Numbered from the stretch's first letter, positions 1-5,839 are shown. The stretch: 5,922 nucleotides of DNA from Verrucomicrobiota bacterium (GCA_023447015.1 JAEXPG010000529.1:1-5922); one strand, 5' to 3'. The notes: a model not told the origin generated them from the letters alone. Made by a program: numbers and translations.

Positions 1-412
1 GGGGATGGATGAGCAGGCGCTCGAGGGTGCAGCGCAGGCGGAGCTGGCTGCGGGGGCCGAGGCCGAACGCCAGCGACGGCGAGATGACCAACGGCGCGCC
101 GTGGCGCTGGGCGGCGAGGTGCGCGTAGTGGAGCCCGCGTTGCCCGGGGCCGTGGGCGTGGATGAGCTCGAGCGGGCAGTTGGCGAGGTGGTGGCGGAGG
201 GCGCGGGAGCGGCCGAACCAGCGGGGGCGGCCGGCGGGCAGGGCGCGGAGCTCGAGGTCGTCGATCCGGGTCTGGCGCGGCTCGCGGGCGGCGGCGACGA
301 CCTGGACGCGCCCGCTGCTGGCCTTCGCCTGCGCCAGGGCGAGCGCCTGGATGGCCGGCGGAAACTCCGCCGCCGGGCCGGTGAGCCGGGGTGCGACGTG
401 GACGATTCTCAT
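1..412 (-). CDS. Glycosyltransferase, GT-B fold (GT4-like), N-terminal part only
   Basis: The gene reads leftward from an ATG at 412-410 and runs off the left edge, so only 137 codons are visible and there is no stop. The protein opens with MRIVHVAPRLTG, the first beta strand typical of GT4 sugar transferases. A second strand, VQVVAAA, lies at residues 36-42. LELIHAHGPG at 81-90 matches the strand and His-rich loop found in the N-terminal Rossmann domain of this fold, and GAPLVISPS at 105-113 matches the next strand. By family knowledge it would move a sugar from a nucleotide-sugar donor onto a cell-envelope or exopolysaccharide acceptor. The donor-binding C-terminal domain lies outside the window, so the substrate cannot be inferred. 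It lies 113 bp downstream of another glycosyltransferase on the same strand and is probably co-transcribed with it. No SD sequence precedes the ATG; the start rests on the beta1 match. The plus strand here is also open, but only as a high-GC shadow. Confidence 0.8.
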   Translation of the reverse strand, partial: MRIVHVAPRLTGPAAEFPPAIQALALAQAKASSGRVQVVAAAREPRQTRIDDLELRALPAGRPRWFGRSRALRHHLANCPLELIHAHGPGQRGLHYAHLAAQRHGAPLVISPSLAFGLGPRSQLRLRCTLERLLIHP

Positions 413-525
413 CCGAGCGGAGCCGCGGGCGGAGCGGGTTGCCGGGGCGACGAGGGCATGCGGGAAACGGGAACCACGCCCTAGGTTGTGCCGGTGTTTT
501 TGTCGCGCAACCGGGGCGCGTGGAA

Positions 526-1743
526 TCAGTCGGCCAGGGCCAGGGCGGCCTCGTCGAGGAGCTGTTCGCGGACGCGTTCCCAGCAGTAGATCTCCTTCGT
601 GGCGCGGACGGCGGCCAGCTTGGCGAGCCGGAGATGCTCGGGGAAGGCGAGCCAGGCGTCGATGGCGGCGGCGAGCGCGGCGGGATTGTCGGGCTGGACG
701 AGCTTGATCGCGCCCTGGGTGGACTCGGCGATCTCCTCGTGTCCGGTGGTGTCGGAGGCGATGACGGCGAGGCCGGCGAGCATGTAGTGGAAGGTCTTCT
801 TGGCGACGGTGAGGTCGCGGCCGCGGGTGGCGCCGGACTCGAGCGCGAGGCCGATGTCGTGGCTGGCGATGCGCGGGAGCAGCTCGCTGTTGTGCACGGT
901 CGGGTGCATGACGATGCGCTGGCGCCACTCGGCCGGGACGTTCTTGGCGAACCAGGCCTTGTCCTGGCGGTTGAGGTCGCCGCGCAGGTGGACCTCGACC
1001 GGGTATTGGATGTGTGGCAACGCGCCGAAGAGCGCGCGCAGGCCGCGGCCCGGCTCGATGCGGCCGGAGAACCAGTGGATCGACGGCACGCGCGGCTTGC
1101 GCCGGTCGGTGGCGGGCGGCGCGGGGGCGTTGAGGTCGGCGAGCGGGAAGACGTTGTAGACGCAGTGCGGCGCCTCGACGTGGGCGAACTCGCCGAGGGC
1201 CCGGGCCATGGCCCGGGTTGGCGTGAGCCGGTAGTGGGCCACCCGCAGCAGCTTGCGCTCGAGCTCCCGGATCTCCGTGACCGGATGCAGCAGGGCCTCC
1301 TCGGGGCGGATGATCTCGGAGTACCAGTTCTCGAAGTCGACGCCGACCCGCCGGCCCAGCTCGTTCAGCTTGGCCGCGACCCACAGCGTGCCGGTGGAAT
1401 GGACGATGGTCAGGTCCGGTTCGGCGGCGCGGGCGAGCTTGAGGTGTTCGCGCACGCCGTAGCCGAGGCCGGCCGGGGAGAAGCGGCGGAAGCGCCGCCA
1501 CCGCTCGACGCCGAGGCGGCGGCGCAGGCGTGGCAGGATGCCGTGGCGGGTGAGATCCACGACGGGGACGAAGTGGAACGGCACCTTCGGCAGCATGGTC
1601 TCGTCGCGGGCGACGAGCTTCTTGTCGTGCCAGACGCCCTGGATGGTGACGTCGTGCCCGGTTTCGGCCAAGGCCCGGGCCTCGCGCAGGGCGCGGGTGG
1701 CGTTGCAGAGGTGGGAACCGATCAGGATGCGGATGCTGGCCAT
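526..1743 (-). CDS. Glycosyltransferase, GT-B fold (GT4-like), complete
   Basis: This is a complete 405-residue protein, a usual length for GT4-type enzymes. The N-terminal domain starts with SIRILIGSHLCNATRALREA, a beta strand followed by a helix. It continues with an LTIVHSTGTLWVAAKL segment (111-126), equivalent to the usual 'D-i-v-H' strand and loop. The C-terminal, donor-binding domain begins near 223 with HWFSGRIEPGRGLRALFGA, which resembles the 'G-R-l-x-x-x-K-G' region. VHNSELLPRIASHDIGLALE (283-302) resembles the 'l-p-x-l-y-x-x-a-D-i-g-l' segment. KTFHYMLAGLAVIASD (316-331) is the characteristic 'K-x-x-E-y-m-a-x-G-x-P-v-i-a-s' element, with His at the usual Glu position. No membrane segment is seen, so a cytosolic or peripheral inner-membrane enzyme is likely. 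By family it transfers a sugar in lipopolysaccharide or exopolysaccharide synthesis; the donor sugar is unknown. It is followed on the same strand by a second glycosyltransferase. The ATG is not preceded by an SD sequence. Confidence 0.88.
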   Translation of the reverse strand: MASIRILIGSHLCNATRALREARALAETGHDVTIQGVWHDKKLVARDETMLPKVPFHFVPVVDLTRHGILPRLRRRLGVERWRRFRRFSPAGLGYGVREHLKLARAAEPDLTIVHSTGTLWVAAKLNELGRRVGVDFENWYSEIIRPEEALLHPVTEIRELERKLLRVAHYRLTPTRAMARALGEFAHVEAPHCVYNVFPLADLNAPAPPATDRRKPRVPSIHWFSGRIEPGRGLRALFGALPHIQYPVEVHLRGDLNRQDKAWFAKNVPAEWRQRIVMHPTVHNSELLPRIASHDIGLALESGATRGRDLTVAKKTFHYMLAGLAVIASDTTGHEEIAESTQGAIKLVQPDNPAALAAAIDAWLAFPEHLRLAKLAAVRATKEIYCWERVREQLLDEAALALAD

Positions 1744-1811
1744 GTGTTCTGCCGTGGTCGGGACGCGACGGATTGCATGCGGCCGGGACGCGGGCGGCGA
1801 GTGTGAAGTTG

Positions 1812-1840
1812 CCCCGTGGGCACGGGGGGCCCGCGGGGCC
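1812..1840 (-). other. Two adjacent GC-rich hairpins between DJ-1 and glycosyltransferase genes
   Basis: Two perfect inverted repeats sit side by side. CCCCGT (1812-1817) and ACGGGG (1822-1827) form a 6-bp stem with a 4-nt loop. GGCCC (1828-1832) and GGGCC (1836-1840) form a 5-bp stem with a 3-nt loop. They lie 44 bp past the stop of the DJ-1 gene and 69 bp before the ATG of the glycosyltransferase in the direction of transcription. Neither is followed by a U-tract on either strand, so this is not a standard intrinsic terminator. It could be a processing or stability element or a Rho-assisted pause site. Short GC stems also arise by chance in DNA this rich in G and C. Confidence 0.35.
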
Positions 1841-1883
1841 GGAGGAGGTTTACCGACTGCTTACGAACGGGCGGCGGCCTGCC

Positions 1884-2432
1884 TCAGGCGCAGATGGACT
1901 GGCGGATCTCCGCGGCCTTGGCGGGCGAGAGCAGCCGGGCGATCATCGCCAGCCCGAGATCGAGGGCGGTGCCGGCGCCGCGGGAGGTGAGGATCGGGCC
2001 GTCCTCGACGACGCGCTGGTCGTGGAGGATGTGCGGGAGTTCGTTGGCGGTGCCGGGAAAGGCGGTGTAGCGGCGGCCGGCCAGCAGGCCGGCGTCGTGC
2101 AGCACGAGCGGCGCGGCGCAGATGGCGGCGACGGTCCGGCCGGCGGCGACCTGGGCCTGGACTAGCGGGACGAGGCGGGGGTCGGCGCGGAGGTGTTTCA
2201 CGCCCGGGCCGCCGGGGAGGAAGATGAGGTCGTAGGTCTGCTGGGCGGCGATCGCGAGCGTCGTCTCGGCGAGCACGGCGATGTTGCAGCGGCCGATCAC
2301 GGTCGGCTCGGGGCCGAGGGAGGCGAGGACGACGCGCACGCCGGCGCGACGCAGCAGGTCGACCGGGGTGATGGCTTCGATTTCCTCGAAACCGTTCATG
2401 AGGATGGTGAGGACGGAAGGCGCGGTGTTCAT
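1884..2432 (-). CDS. DJ-1/PfpI superfamily protein, DJ-1/YajL-like clade
   Basis: The protein has 182 residues, close to human DJ-1 (189) and E. coli YajL (196), so it is complete. The order of motifs is that of the DJ-1 clade. GFEEIEAITPVDLLRRAG (14-31) carries Glu19, equivalent to DJ-1 Glu18, which tunes the reactive cysteine. A cysteine at 49 aligns with DJ-1 Cys46. DLIFLPGGPG (68-77) is the conserved Gly-rich loop. VAAICAAP (101-108) is the nucleophile elbow, with catalytic Cys105 equivalent to DJ-1 Cys106. ILTSRGAGTALDLGLAMI (147-164) is the C-terminal signature. The DJ-1 His126 region reads TAFPG, as in YajL (TGFP), so a catalytic His is absent there. Members are cytosolic redox-sensing proteins reported to have glyoxalase III activity and, more controversially, deglycase or chaperone activity. 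The start agrees with the family N-terminus. No SD is seen; the leader just upstream is pyrimidine-rich. It is divergently transcribed from the SDR gene. Confidence 0.93.
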   Translation of the reverse strand: MNTAPSVLTILMNGFEEIEAITPVDLLRRAGVRVVLASLGPEPTVIGRCNIAVLAETTLAIAAQQTYDLIFLPGGPGVKHLRADPRLVPLVQAQVAAGRTVAAICAAPLVLHDAGLLAGRRYTAFPGTANELPHILHDQRVVEDGPILTSRGAGTALDLGLAMIARLLSPAKAAEIRQSICA

Positions 2433-2665
2433 GGCGGCGAAAGGGGAGGGAGACGTGAACCACTAATGCATACTAACTGGAACCAAGGAGAAGCAGGTGA
2501 ACGGAACGGAGGTTGCGCAGGCTTCAGTGCGAGCGGGCGCGATTGAGCTGTTGACTGGGGCAGAACGCCTGCCGCCGAGTCGGGCGATTGAGCGTGAATC
2601 ACCACGTGACACGGAGGAGAGGGTAAAAGGCTTGGCCGGGGCGGCAACGGTGATTCTGTCGCCCT
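2433..2665. promoter_or_regulatory. Divergent intergenic region between the DJ-1 and SDR genes
   Basis: These 233 bp separate two divergent genes and must hold the promoters of both, unless a larger transcript reads through. The region is less GC-rich than the genes. It contains a -35-like TTGACT at 2551-2556, but no acceptable -10 at 16-18 bp spacing, so I do not assign a promoter. On the minus strand a TAGTAT -10-like hexamer falls in the 2465-2475 stretch, again without a convincing -35. An AAGGAG sits six bases before a GTG at 2497, and a purine-rich GGAGGAGAGGG run at about 2613-2623 lies some 43 bp before the SDR ATG. A CACGTG palindrome lies at 2603-2608. None of these proves a regulatory site. 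Confidence 0.35.
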
Positions 2666-3592
2666 ATGAGCGACTTCTCCTCGTTGGCCGGCCGGTCGTT
2701 GCTGGTGCTCGGGGCCGGCTATGTCGGCGGGGCGTTCGTACGCGAGGGGCTCGCGCGCGGGCTGCGGGTGGCCGCGCTCACCCGGAACCCGGCGAAGGCG
2801 GCGGAGTTGCGCGCCGCCGGTTGTGCCACCGTGGTGGAGGCCGATCTGGCGGGAGAGTCATGGCATGCGCCGCTGGCCGGCCCGTTCGACTTCGTGCTCG
2901 ATTGCGTGAGCGCCGGCGGCGGCGGGGTGGCCGGCTATCGGCGCAGCTATGTGGAGGGCATGCGCTCGATCGGCCGCTGGCTCGGCGGACAACCGCGCGG
3001 TGGCACGATCGTCTATACGAGCAGCACCGGCGTCTATCCGCAGGGCGACGGCGCGCGGGTGACGGAGGAATCCCCCACCGACGGTGCGGGCGAGACCGGA
3101 CAGCTTCTGCGCGAGGCGGAGCTCGAGCTCGCCCGCGGTGCGGCGGCGGCCGGCTGGCGGTGGTTCGTGCTGCGCCTGGCCGGCATCTACGGGCCGGACC
3201 GGCAGGGAATGCTCGACCAGTTGCGCGGCGGGGCGGAGGTCCTGTCCGGCACGCCGGAGAACCGGATGAACCTCGTGCATCGCGACGACGCCTGCGGCGC
3301 GGCCGGGGCGTGCTTCGGCGCGGCCGGGACGGTGCGCGACGAGATCTTCAACGTGAGCGACAACGCCCCGGCGCCGCGCGGCGAGGTCGCGGACTGGTTG
3401 GCGGAGCAGCTGGGACTGCCGTGTCCGAAGTTTGGCGATGCCGGCGGGGCGGCGGGACCGAACCCCTTCGGCGGGCGGCGGCGAGCGCCGGACCGGTTCA
3501 TCGTCGCGGAGAAGATCCGGCGGGGGCTCGGCTGGTCGCCGCGCTATCCCGACTACCGCGCCGGCTATGCGGCGTTGCTCGGCGGGCGGTGA
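2666..3592 (+). CDS. Atypical short-chain dehydrogenase/epimerase-like NAD(P)-binding protein
   Basis: The protein has 308 residues with a Rossmann fold at the N-terminus: SLLVLGAGYVGGAF (11-24) contains the GxGxxG-type nucleotide-binding loop. FDFVLDCVS (74-82) is the beta4 region. TIVYTSSTGVYP (114-125) is the beta5 strand with the Ser/Thr cluster of extended SDRs. LRLAGIYGPDR (169-179) and MNLVHRDDA (201-209) are the epimerase-family substrate-domain motifs. The classical YxxxK catalytic pair expected near 144-151 is missing: the stretch reads TGQLLREAE, as in YeeZ-like atypical SDRs. The reaction is therefore unknown; it may be an unusual oxidoreductase or a binding protein. An in-frame stop (TGA at 2651) lies just before the ATG, which fixes the start. 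The stop codon overlaps a small 5-bp GC hairpin (3585-3598) with no U-tract. A GNAT gene follows 108 bp downstream on the same strand, and co-transcription is possible. Confidence 0.9.
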   Translation: MSDFSSLAGRSLLVLGAGYVGGAFVREGLARGLRVAALTRNPAKAAELRAAGCATVVEADLAGESWHAPLAGPFDFVLDCVSAGGGGVAGYRRSYVEGMRSIGRWLGGQPRGGTIVYTSSTGVYPQGDGARVTEESPTDGAGETGQLLREAELELARGAAAAGWRWFVLRLAGIYGPDRQGMLDQLRGGAEVLSGTPENRMNLVHRDDACGAAGACFGAAGTVRDEIFNVSDNAPAPRGEVADWLAEQLGLPCPKFGDAGGAAGPNPFGGRRRAPDRFIVAEKIRRGLGWSPRYPDYRAGYAALLGGR

Positions 3593-3700
3593 GCCGCCGC
3601 GATGTGCCGGGGCGGGCCGCGTGCGACGGGCGGCCGGAGGCGGTGCGGGAATGTGGCGACGTGGCTTGAAGCGGGTGGGGCGACTGCCGTTGAGAAGGGC

Positions 3701-4231
3701 ATGGACCAACCAGTCATCCTTCGCAGCGCCGGGCTCCGGGACGTGTGCGCGGTCGCGCAGCTCGTGGCCGCGTTCCGGGATTCGCTCGGGAAGGAGCGGC
3801 CGACCCGTGGCGAGATCGAGCGGCGCCTCGAACGACTCCTCCGGGACCCGGCGGTGACCGTCGGTCTCGCGGCGACCGGTGCGGCGTTGCTCGGCTATGC
3901 GTTGCAGCGGCGGCATGTCTCGCTGTGGGTGGAGGGCGGCGAGGCGGTGCTGGAGGATCTCTTCGTCGTCGAGGCCGCGCGCGGGCGGGGCGTGGGGCGG
4001 CAGCTCGTCGAGCATGCGATCAACGCGGCGCGGGTGGCGGGCTGCCGGGCGATGTCGCTCGACACCAACGAGCGCAACGCGGCGTCGAACGCGCTGTACG
4101 GGAGCCTTGGTTTCACCTCGGCGCGGGCGCGCTGGGAGGGTGGGCGGCAGATCCGCCACGACCTGCCGCTGGTCGCGGCATCGCCGGAGCCCGCGGGGAT
4201 CACTTGGGGCCCGTGGATGGTGAAATGGTAG
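3701..4231 (+). CDS. GNAT family N-acetyltransferase
   Basis: This is a 176-residue single-domain GNAT protein, a normal length. VILRSAGLRDVCAVAQLVAA (5-24) is the usual first strand and helix. VSLWVEGGEAVLEDLFVVEA (73-92) leads into motif A, where RGRGVG (94-99) is the R/Q-x-x-G-x-G/A loop that binds the pyrophosphate of acetyl-CoA. MSLDTNERNAASNALYGSLG (118-137) is motif B, with Asn126, Ala127 and Tyr133; the Tyr is the usual general acid. By family it transfers an acetyl group from acetyl-CoA to an amine; the acceptor is unknown. The frame is open back to an ATG at 3602, but those 33 extra residues are Gly/Arg-rich and unlike the family. ATG 3701 begins right before beta1 and has a purine run, GAGAAGGG, immediately upstream, although its spacing is short. 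It lies in the same direction as the SDR gene. Confidence 0.92.
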   Translation: MDQPVILRSAGLRDVCAVAQLVAAFRDSLGKERPTRGEIERRLERLLRDPAVTVGLAATGAALLGYALQRRHVSLWVEGGEAVLEDLFVVEAARGRGVGRQLVEHAINAARVAGCRAMSLDTNERNAASNALYGSLGFTSARARWEGGRQIRHDLPLVAASPEPAGITWGPWMVKW

Positions 4232-4233
4232 GG

Positions 4234-4260
4234 CGGGGCGGAGCCGGCGCCGTGTCCCCG
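4234..4260 (+). terminator. Hairpin just after the GNAT stop, possible terminator
   Basis: Two bases after the TAG stop, CGGGG (4234-4238) can pair with CCCCG (4256-4260), and the inner CGG (4239-4241) with CCG (4250-4252). This gives an 8-bp GC stem with a 3-nt bulge (TGT) and an 8-nt loop. The position is right for a 3' end, but no U-run follows (the next bases are AAATGG). It is at best a weak or Rho-assisted terminator. Confidence 0.3.
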
Positions 4261-4448
4261 AAATGGGTTCCTGCGCGGCGGTCGGGCGGCCGCGAGCTTC
4301 GCATCACCTCTCGGCAAGCGTCGCACCACGGGCCCGCTGGGGACCGGTGGTTGAACGGATAGCTCGGCGAGATGCCCTGCCCAATCGGGGTGTCTCGGGG
4401 GGCGGGCCTTCTGAGACGGATGCAGTCGGCCATGGATTTGCTGAGCCT

Positions 4449-4829
4449 ATGGCCGCAGGGCTCGGTGCTGAAGAACCCGAGCGAGATGATGGGTACACGA
4501 GTATTGCGCAACAGCAGTTGGAGGCGGAGCACTGGGTGAGTTGTTGGTATTTCGAAGACTTCAAGAGTGGGAAGCACGGCTATGCCTGGTATTCCTACCC
4601 TGTGAGCAACGGGCACATTCCTCCTGTTCGGGAGGGCCTGAGAACGATCAAGGATTTGGCGGAGAGTATTCGGCGGAGCGGAACTCCAGTGCGGCTGATT
4701 CCCTGGTACCGTGGGGCGAACGATGGTTGGTTCCGCGTTCGGGCACTGAGCCGGAAGGAGATAGCGGAGCTGACTGGATATATCGAGGTGCTTGAGGTGA
4801 TGCGCCGAGCCGAAGACTCCGGGGAGTAG
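4449..4829 (+). CDS. Hypothetical protein, small and aromatic-rich, family not recognised
   Basis: From ATG 4449 this encodes 126 residues. From about residue 28 on the sequence looks like a real soluble domain. HWVSCWYFEDFKSGKHGYAW (28-47) is rich in aromatics. It is followed by a probable helix, VREGLRTIKDLAESIRRSG, a strand, TPVRLIPWY, and a C-terminal helix, SRKEIAELTGYIEVLEVMRR. There is no signal peptide or membrane segment. I recognise no family. The frame is open back to ATG 4263, but that upstream part is Gly/Arg/Pro-rich and looks non-coding. A third possible start is GTG 4536 (97 residues): it has GGAGG 11 bp upstream and overlaps, as GTGA, the stop of a 35-codon frame beginning at ATG 4432. 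Codon use is clearly less GC-rich at third positions (AGT, ATT, CCT, GAT, TTG) than in the SDR and GNAT genes, which suggests recent acquisition. It converges on the exported-protein gene. Confidence 0.55.
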   Translation: MAAGLGAEEPERDDGYTSIAQQQLEAEHWVSCWYFEDFKSGKHGYAWYSYPVSNGHIPPVREGLRTIKDLAESIRRSGTPVRLIPWYRGANDGWFRVRALSRKEIAELTGYIEVLEVMRRAEDSGE

Positions 4830-4951
4830 GGCTGCGGGGCTTTGTTGGCATCGCGTGTCTGGCCCGAACTGGCACCGTTGGTCCGGTCACCTTCACTCCG
4901 ATCCGCCGGTTCCCATCAATGGATCCCGCAGAACCTCCCGGTCGCGGATTG

Positions 4952-5344
4952 TCATCGGGGCCCGCCATCCGTGTCTGGTGCCATATCGTTGTCGGGGACC
5001 TTTTCTGGGGTTGCTGTGGGGAGCGAGAAGTATGCCCTCAGGACGACCTCATCATTCGCAGTCTCAAGGAAGAGTGATCGATTACCACAGCGATACCTCC
5101 GAACCGGCCGGCCTTTCGCGGCGTTCGGAACGTACACGAACCTGACATTCCTAAGTCCAAGGAAGTCGATCACCTTGCCGATCTCACCGTCCACCCTGAG
5201 CACCACAGCCTCGACATCGTGATCGGTCATCGAGCAGAAAACCGCGGCGCCTGCCTCCGGTTCTTCGCCTGATCCACCTGTGACACCCAAACAGAAACAC
5301 GCGGCGAGGAGTGCTGGGAAGCATGCCATTCGGATCGTCTTCAT
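4952..5344 (-). CDS. Small exported protein, possible lipoprotein, function unknown
   Basis: The frame is open from 5449, but the ATG at 5344 starts with an export signal, so I choose a 130-residue product. MKTIRMACFPALLAACFCLG is a short basic n-region plus a hydrophobic core. LAAC (13-16) fits the lipobox consensus for signal peptidase II, with Cys16 as the possible lipidated residue. Ordinary cleavage after about residue 24-26 is also possible because the core continues to CFCLGV. The mature part (about 30-109) alternates short strands and a helix (DHDVEAVVLRVDGEIGKVID, then VRFVYVP). It has two cysteines, at 37 and 86, that could form a disulfide. The C-terminus is acidic and Pro-rich, so probably disordered. 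I recognise no family. No SD is seen before the ATG. The gene lies in the lower-GC segment, 122 bp beyond and convergent with the plus-strand hypothetical gene. Confidence 0.65.
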   Translation of the reverse strand: MKTIRMACFPALLAACFCLGVTGGSGEEPEAGAAVFCSMTDHDVEAVVLRVDGEIGKVIDFLGLRNVRFVYVPNAAKGRPVRRYRCGNRSLFLETANDEVVLRAYFSLPTATPEKVPDNDMAPDTDGGPR

Positions 5345-5690
5345 GGCTTCGTCATCGGATTTCGCCTGCAGCTGTTTACCGATCGGATGGGAGTGAGCAC
5401 GCCTTTTGTTCTGGCAAGGCCATGGCGTGATCGCGCGTAGGGGGCGCACTGGTGGGGACGTTTCGACATTCTCGGGATGTGACCACGAAACGGAGCCGGA
5501 CTACATCTGCCGCTCGGTCGCTGGAGGCGTGGTTGCGGCTGATGGTTCGTTCTGCACGCCGAACATCGCTCCGGCATGGCGCCGCGCCGTACATTGGGCC
5601 GGAGGCGAGGCCTCGCGGGTCTAGAAGAGATCGGTTCTGTGTCGGCGGTTCGTCGGCTGGAGATAGGCGAGCCCCTGATCTGTCGGGCGT

Positions 5691-5709
5691 GCCGGGTCGG
5701 CGCCCCGGC
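5691..5709. repeat. REP-like palindrome (interspersed-repeat candidate)
   Basis: GCCGGG (5691-5696) and CCCGGC (5704-5709) form a perfect 6-bp stem around a 7-nt loop, and the GGCGCC inside (5699-5704) is itself palindromic. The flanking bases TGT (5681-5683) and ACA (5712-5714) are also complementary. Read on the minus strand it starts TGTAGGCCGGGGCGCCGACC. This resembles, from memory, the 'GTAGGGC...GGGTC...' palindromes scattered between genes in some high-GC Verrucomicrobiota and Planctomycetota. Only one good copy is visible here, so its status as a repeat is inferred. Confidence 0.35.
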
Positions 5710-5755
5710 CTACAGGAACTGGCGCCGGTCAGGTTGTTTTCGATGGGCTGAACAG

Positions 5756-5776
5756 CTCCGCGCCGCGCGGAGTTTT
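5756..5776 (+). terminator. Intrinsic (Rho-independent) terminator candidate
   Basis: CTCCGCG (5756-5762) and CGCGGAG (5766-5772) form a perfect 7-bp stem with a CCG loop. The stem can be lengthened by a G-U pair and an A-U pair (5754-5755 with 5773-5774) and runs straight into TTTT (5773-5776). The U-run exists only for the plus strand. No recognised plus-strand gene ends nearby, the closest one upstream ending at 4829. The hairpin may therefore end a small RNA or lie in the ybaB leader, 63 bp before its start. Confidence 0.55.
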
Positions 5777-5839
5777 CCGTTGCCTCGCCGCGGGGCGGGC
5801 CGGAGCCTCGCGCCTCAAAACCCAAACCCATTTCGTACC

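Larger units (their letters stand above)
5345..5839. other. Intergenic region of about 495 bp, no credible gene
   Basis: This stretch separates the divergent exported-protein gene (minus) and ybaB (plus). Frames of 70-150 codons are open on both strands, but they read as Arg/Pro/Gly/Ser-rich sequence without domain patterns, so I reject them. What I do see is a perfect 12-bp palindrome GCGAGGCCTCGC (5605-5616), a REP-like inverted repeat (5691-5709) and a terminator-like hairpin (5756-5776). An A/C-rich leader (about 5815-5839) precedes the ybaB ATG and has no SD. I found no tRNA B-box, no SRP RNA core motif and no tmRNA ends. Promoters for both flanking genes should lie here, but I cannot point to convincing -35/-10 pairs. 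Confidence 0.5.

Noticed and set aside
391..1806. Plus-strand open frame of 471 codons opposite the glycosyltransferase genes
   Set aside because: It is antisense to a gene with clear GT-B motifs, is dominated by Gly/Ala/Val/Glu/Asp and has no domain pattern. Long antisense frames are expected in DNA this GC-rich.
2551..2579. Sigma-70 promoter with TTGACT at 2551-2556
   Set aside because: The bases 17 bp downstream (GCCGAG) do not resemble a -10 box.
3585..3598. GGCGG/CCGCC hairpin over the SDR stop codon as a terminator
   Set aside because: The stem is only 5 bp with no U-tract, and such stems are common by chance at this GC content.
2497..3669. Plus-strand frame from GTG 2497 with AAGGAG six bases upstream
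   Set aside because: Despite the ideal SD spacing, beyond 2666 it overlaps the SDR gene in another frame and becomes Arg/Gly-rich without motifs. The first 56 codons show no recognisable domain either.
3602..3700. N-terminal extension of the GNAT gene from ATG 3602
   Set aside because: The extra 33 residues are Gly/Arg-rich and unlike the family, and ATG 3701 begins just before the first beta strand.
2858..4159. Minus-strand open frame of 433 codons
   Set aside because: It is antisense to both the SDR and the GNAT genes and its product is Arg/Pro/Ala-rich low-complexity sequence.
4263..4448. N-terminal extension of the orphan plus-strand gene from ATG 4263
   Set aside because: The sequence is Arg/Gly/Pro-rich with no secondary-structure pattern and overlaps the probable 3' region of the GNAT transcript.
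5640..5780. SRP RNA, tmRNA or tRNA upstream of ybaB
   Set aside because: A GGTCAGG is present near 5727, but the SRP core GGAAGCAGCC is absent, and no tRNA T-loop or tmRNA ends are seen.
5376..5831. Minus-strand frame of 151 codons and overlapping plus-strand frames of 72 and 99 codons upstream of ybaB
   Set aside because: The products are Arg/Pro/Ser/Gly-rich without domains, the frames overlap each other on both strands, and hairpins run through them.
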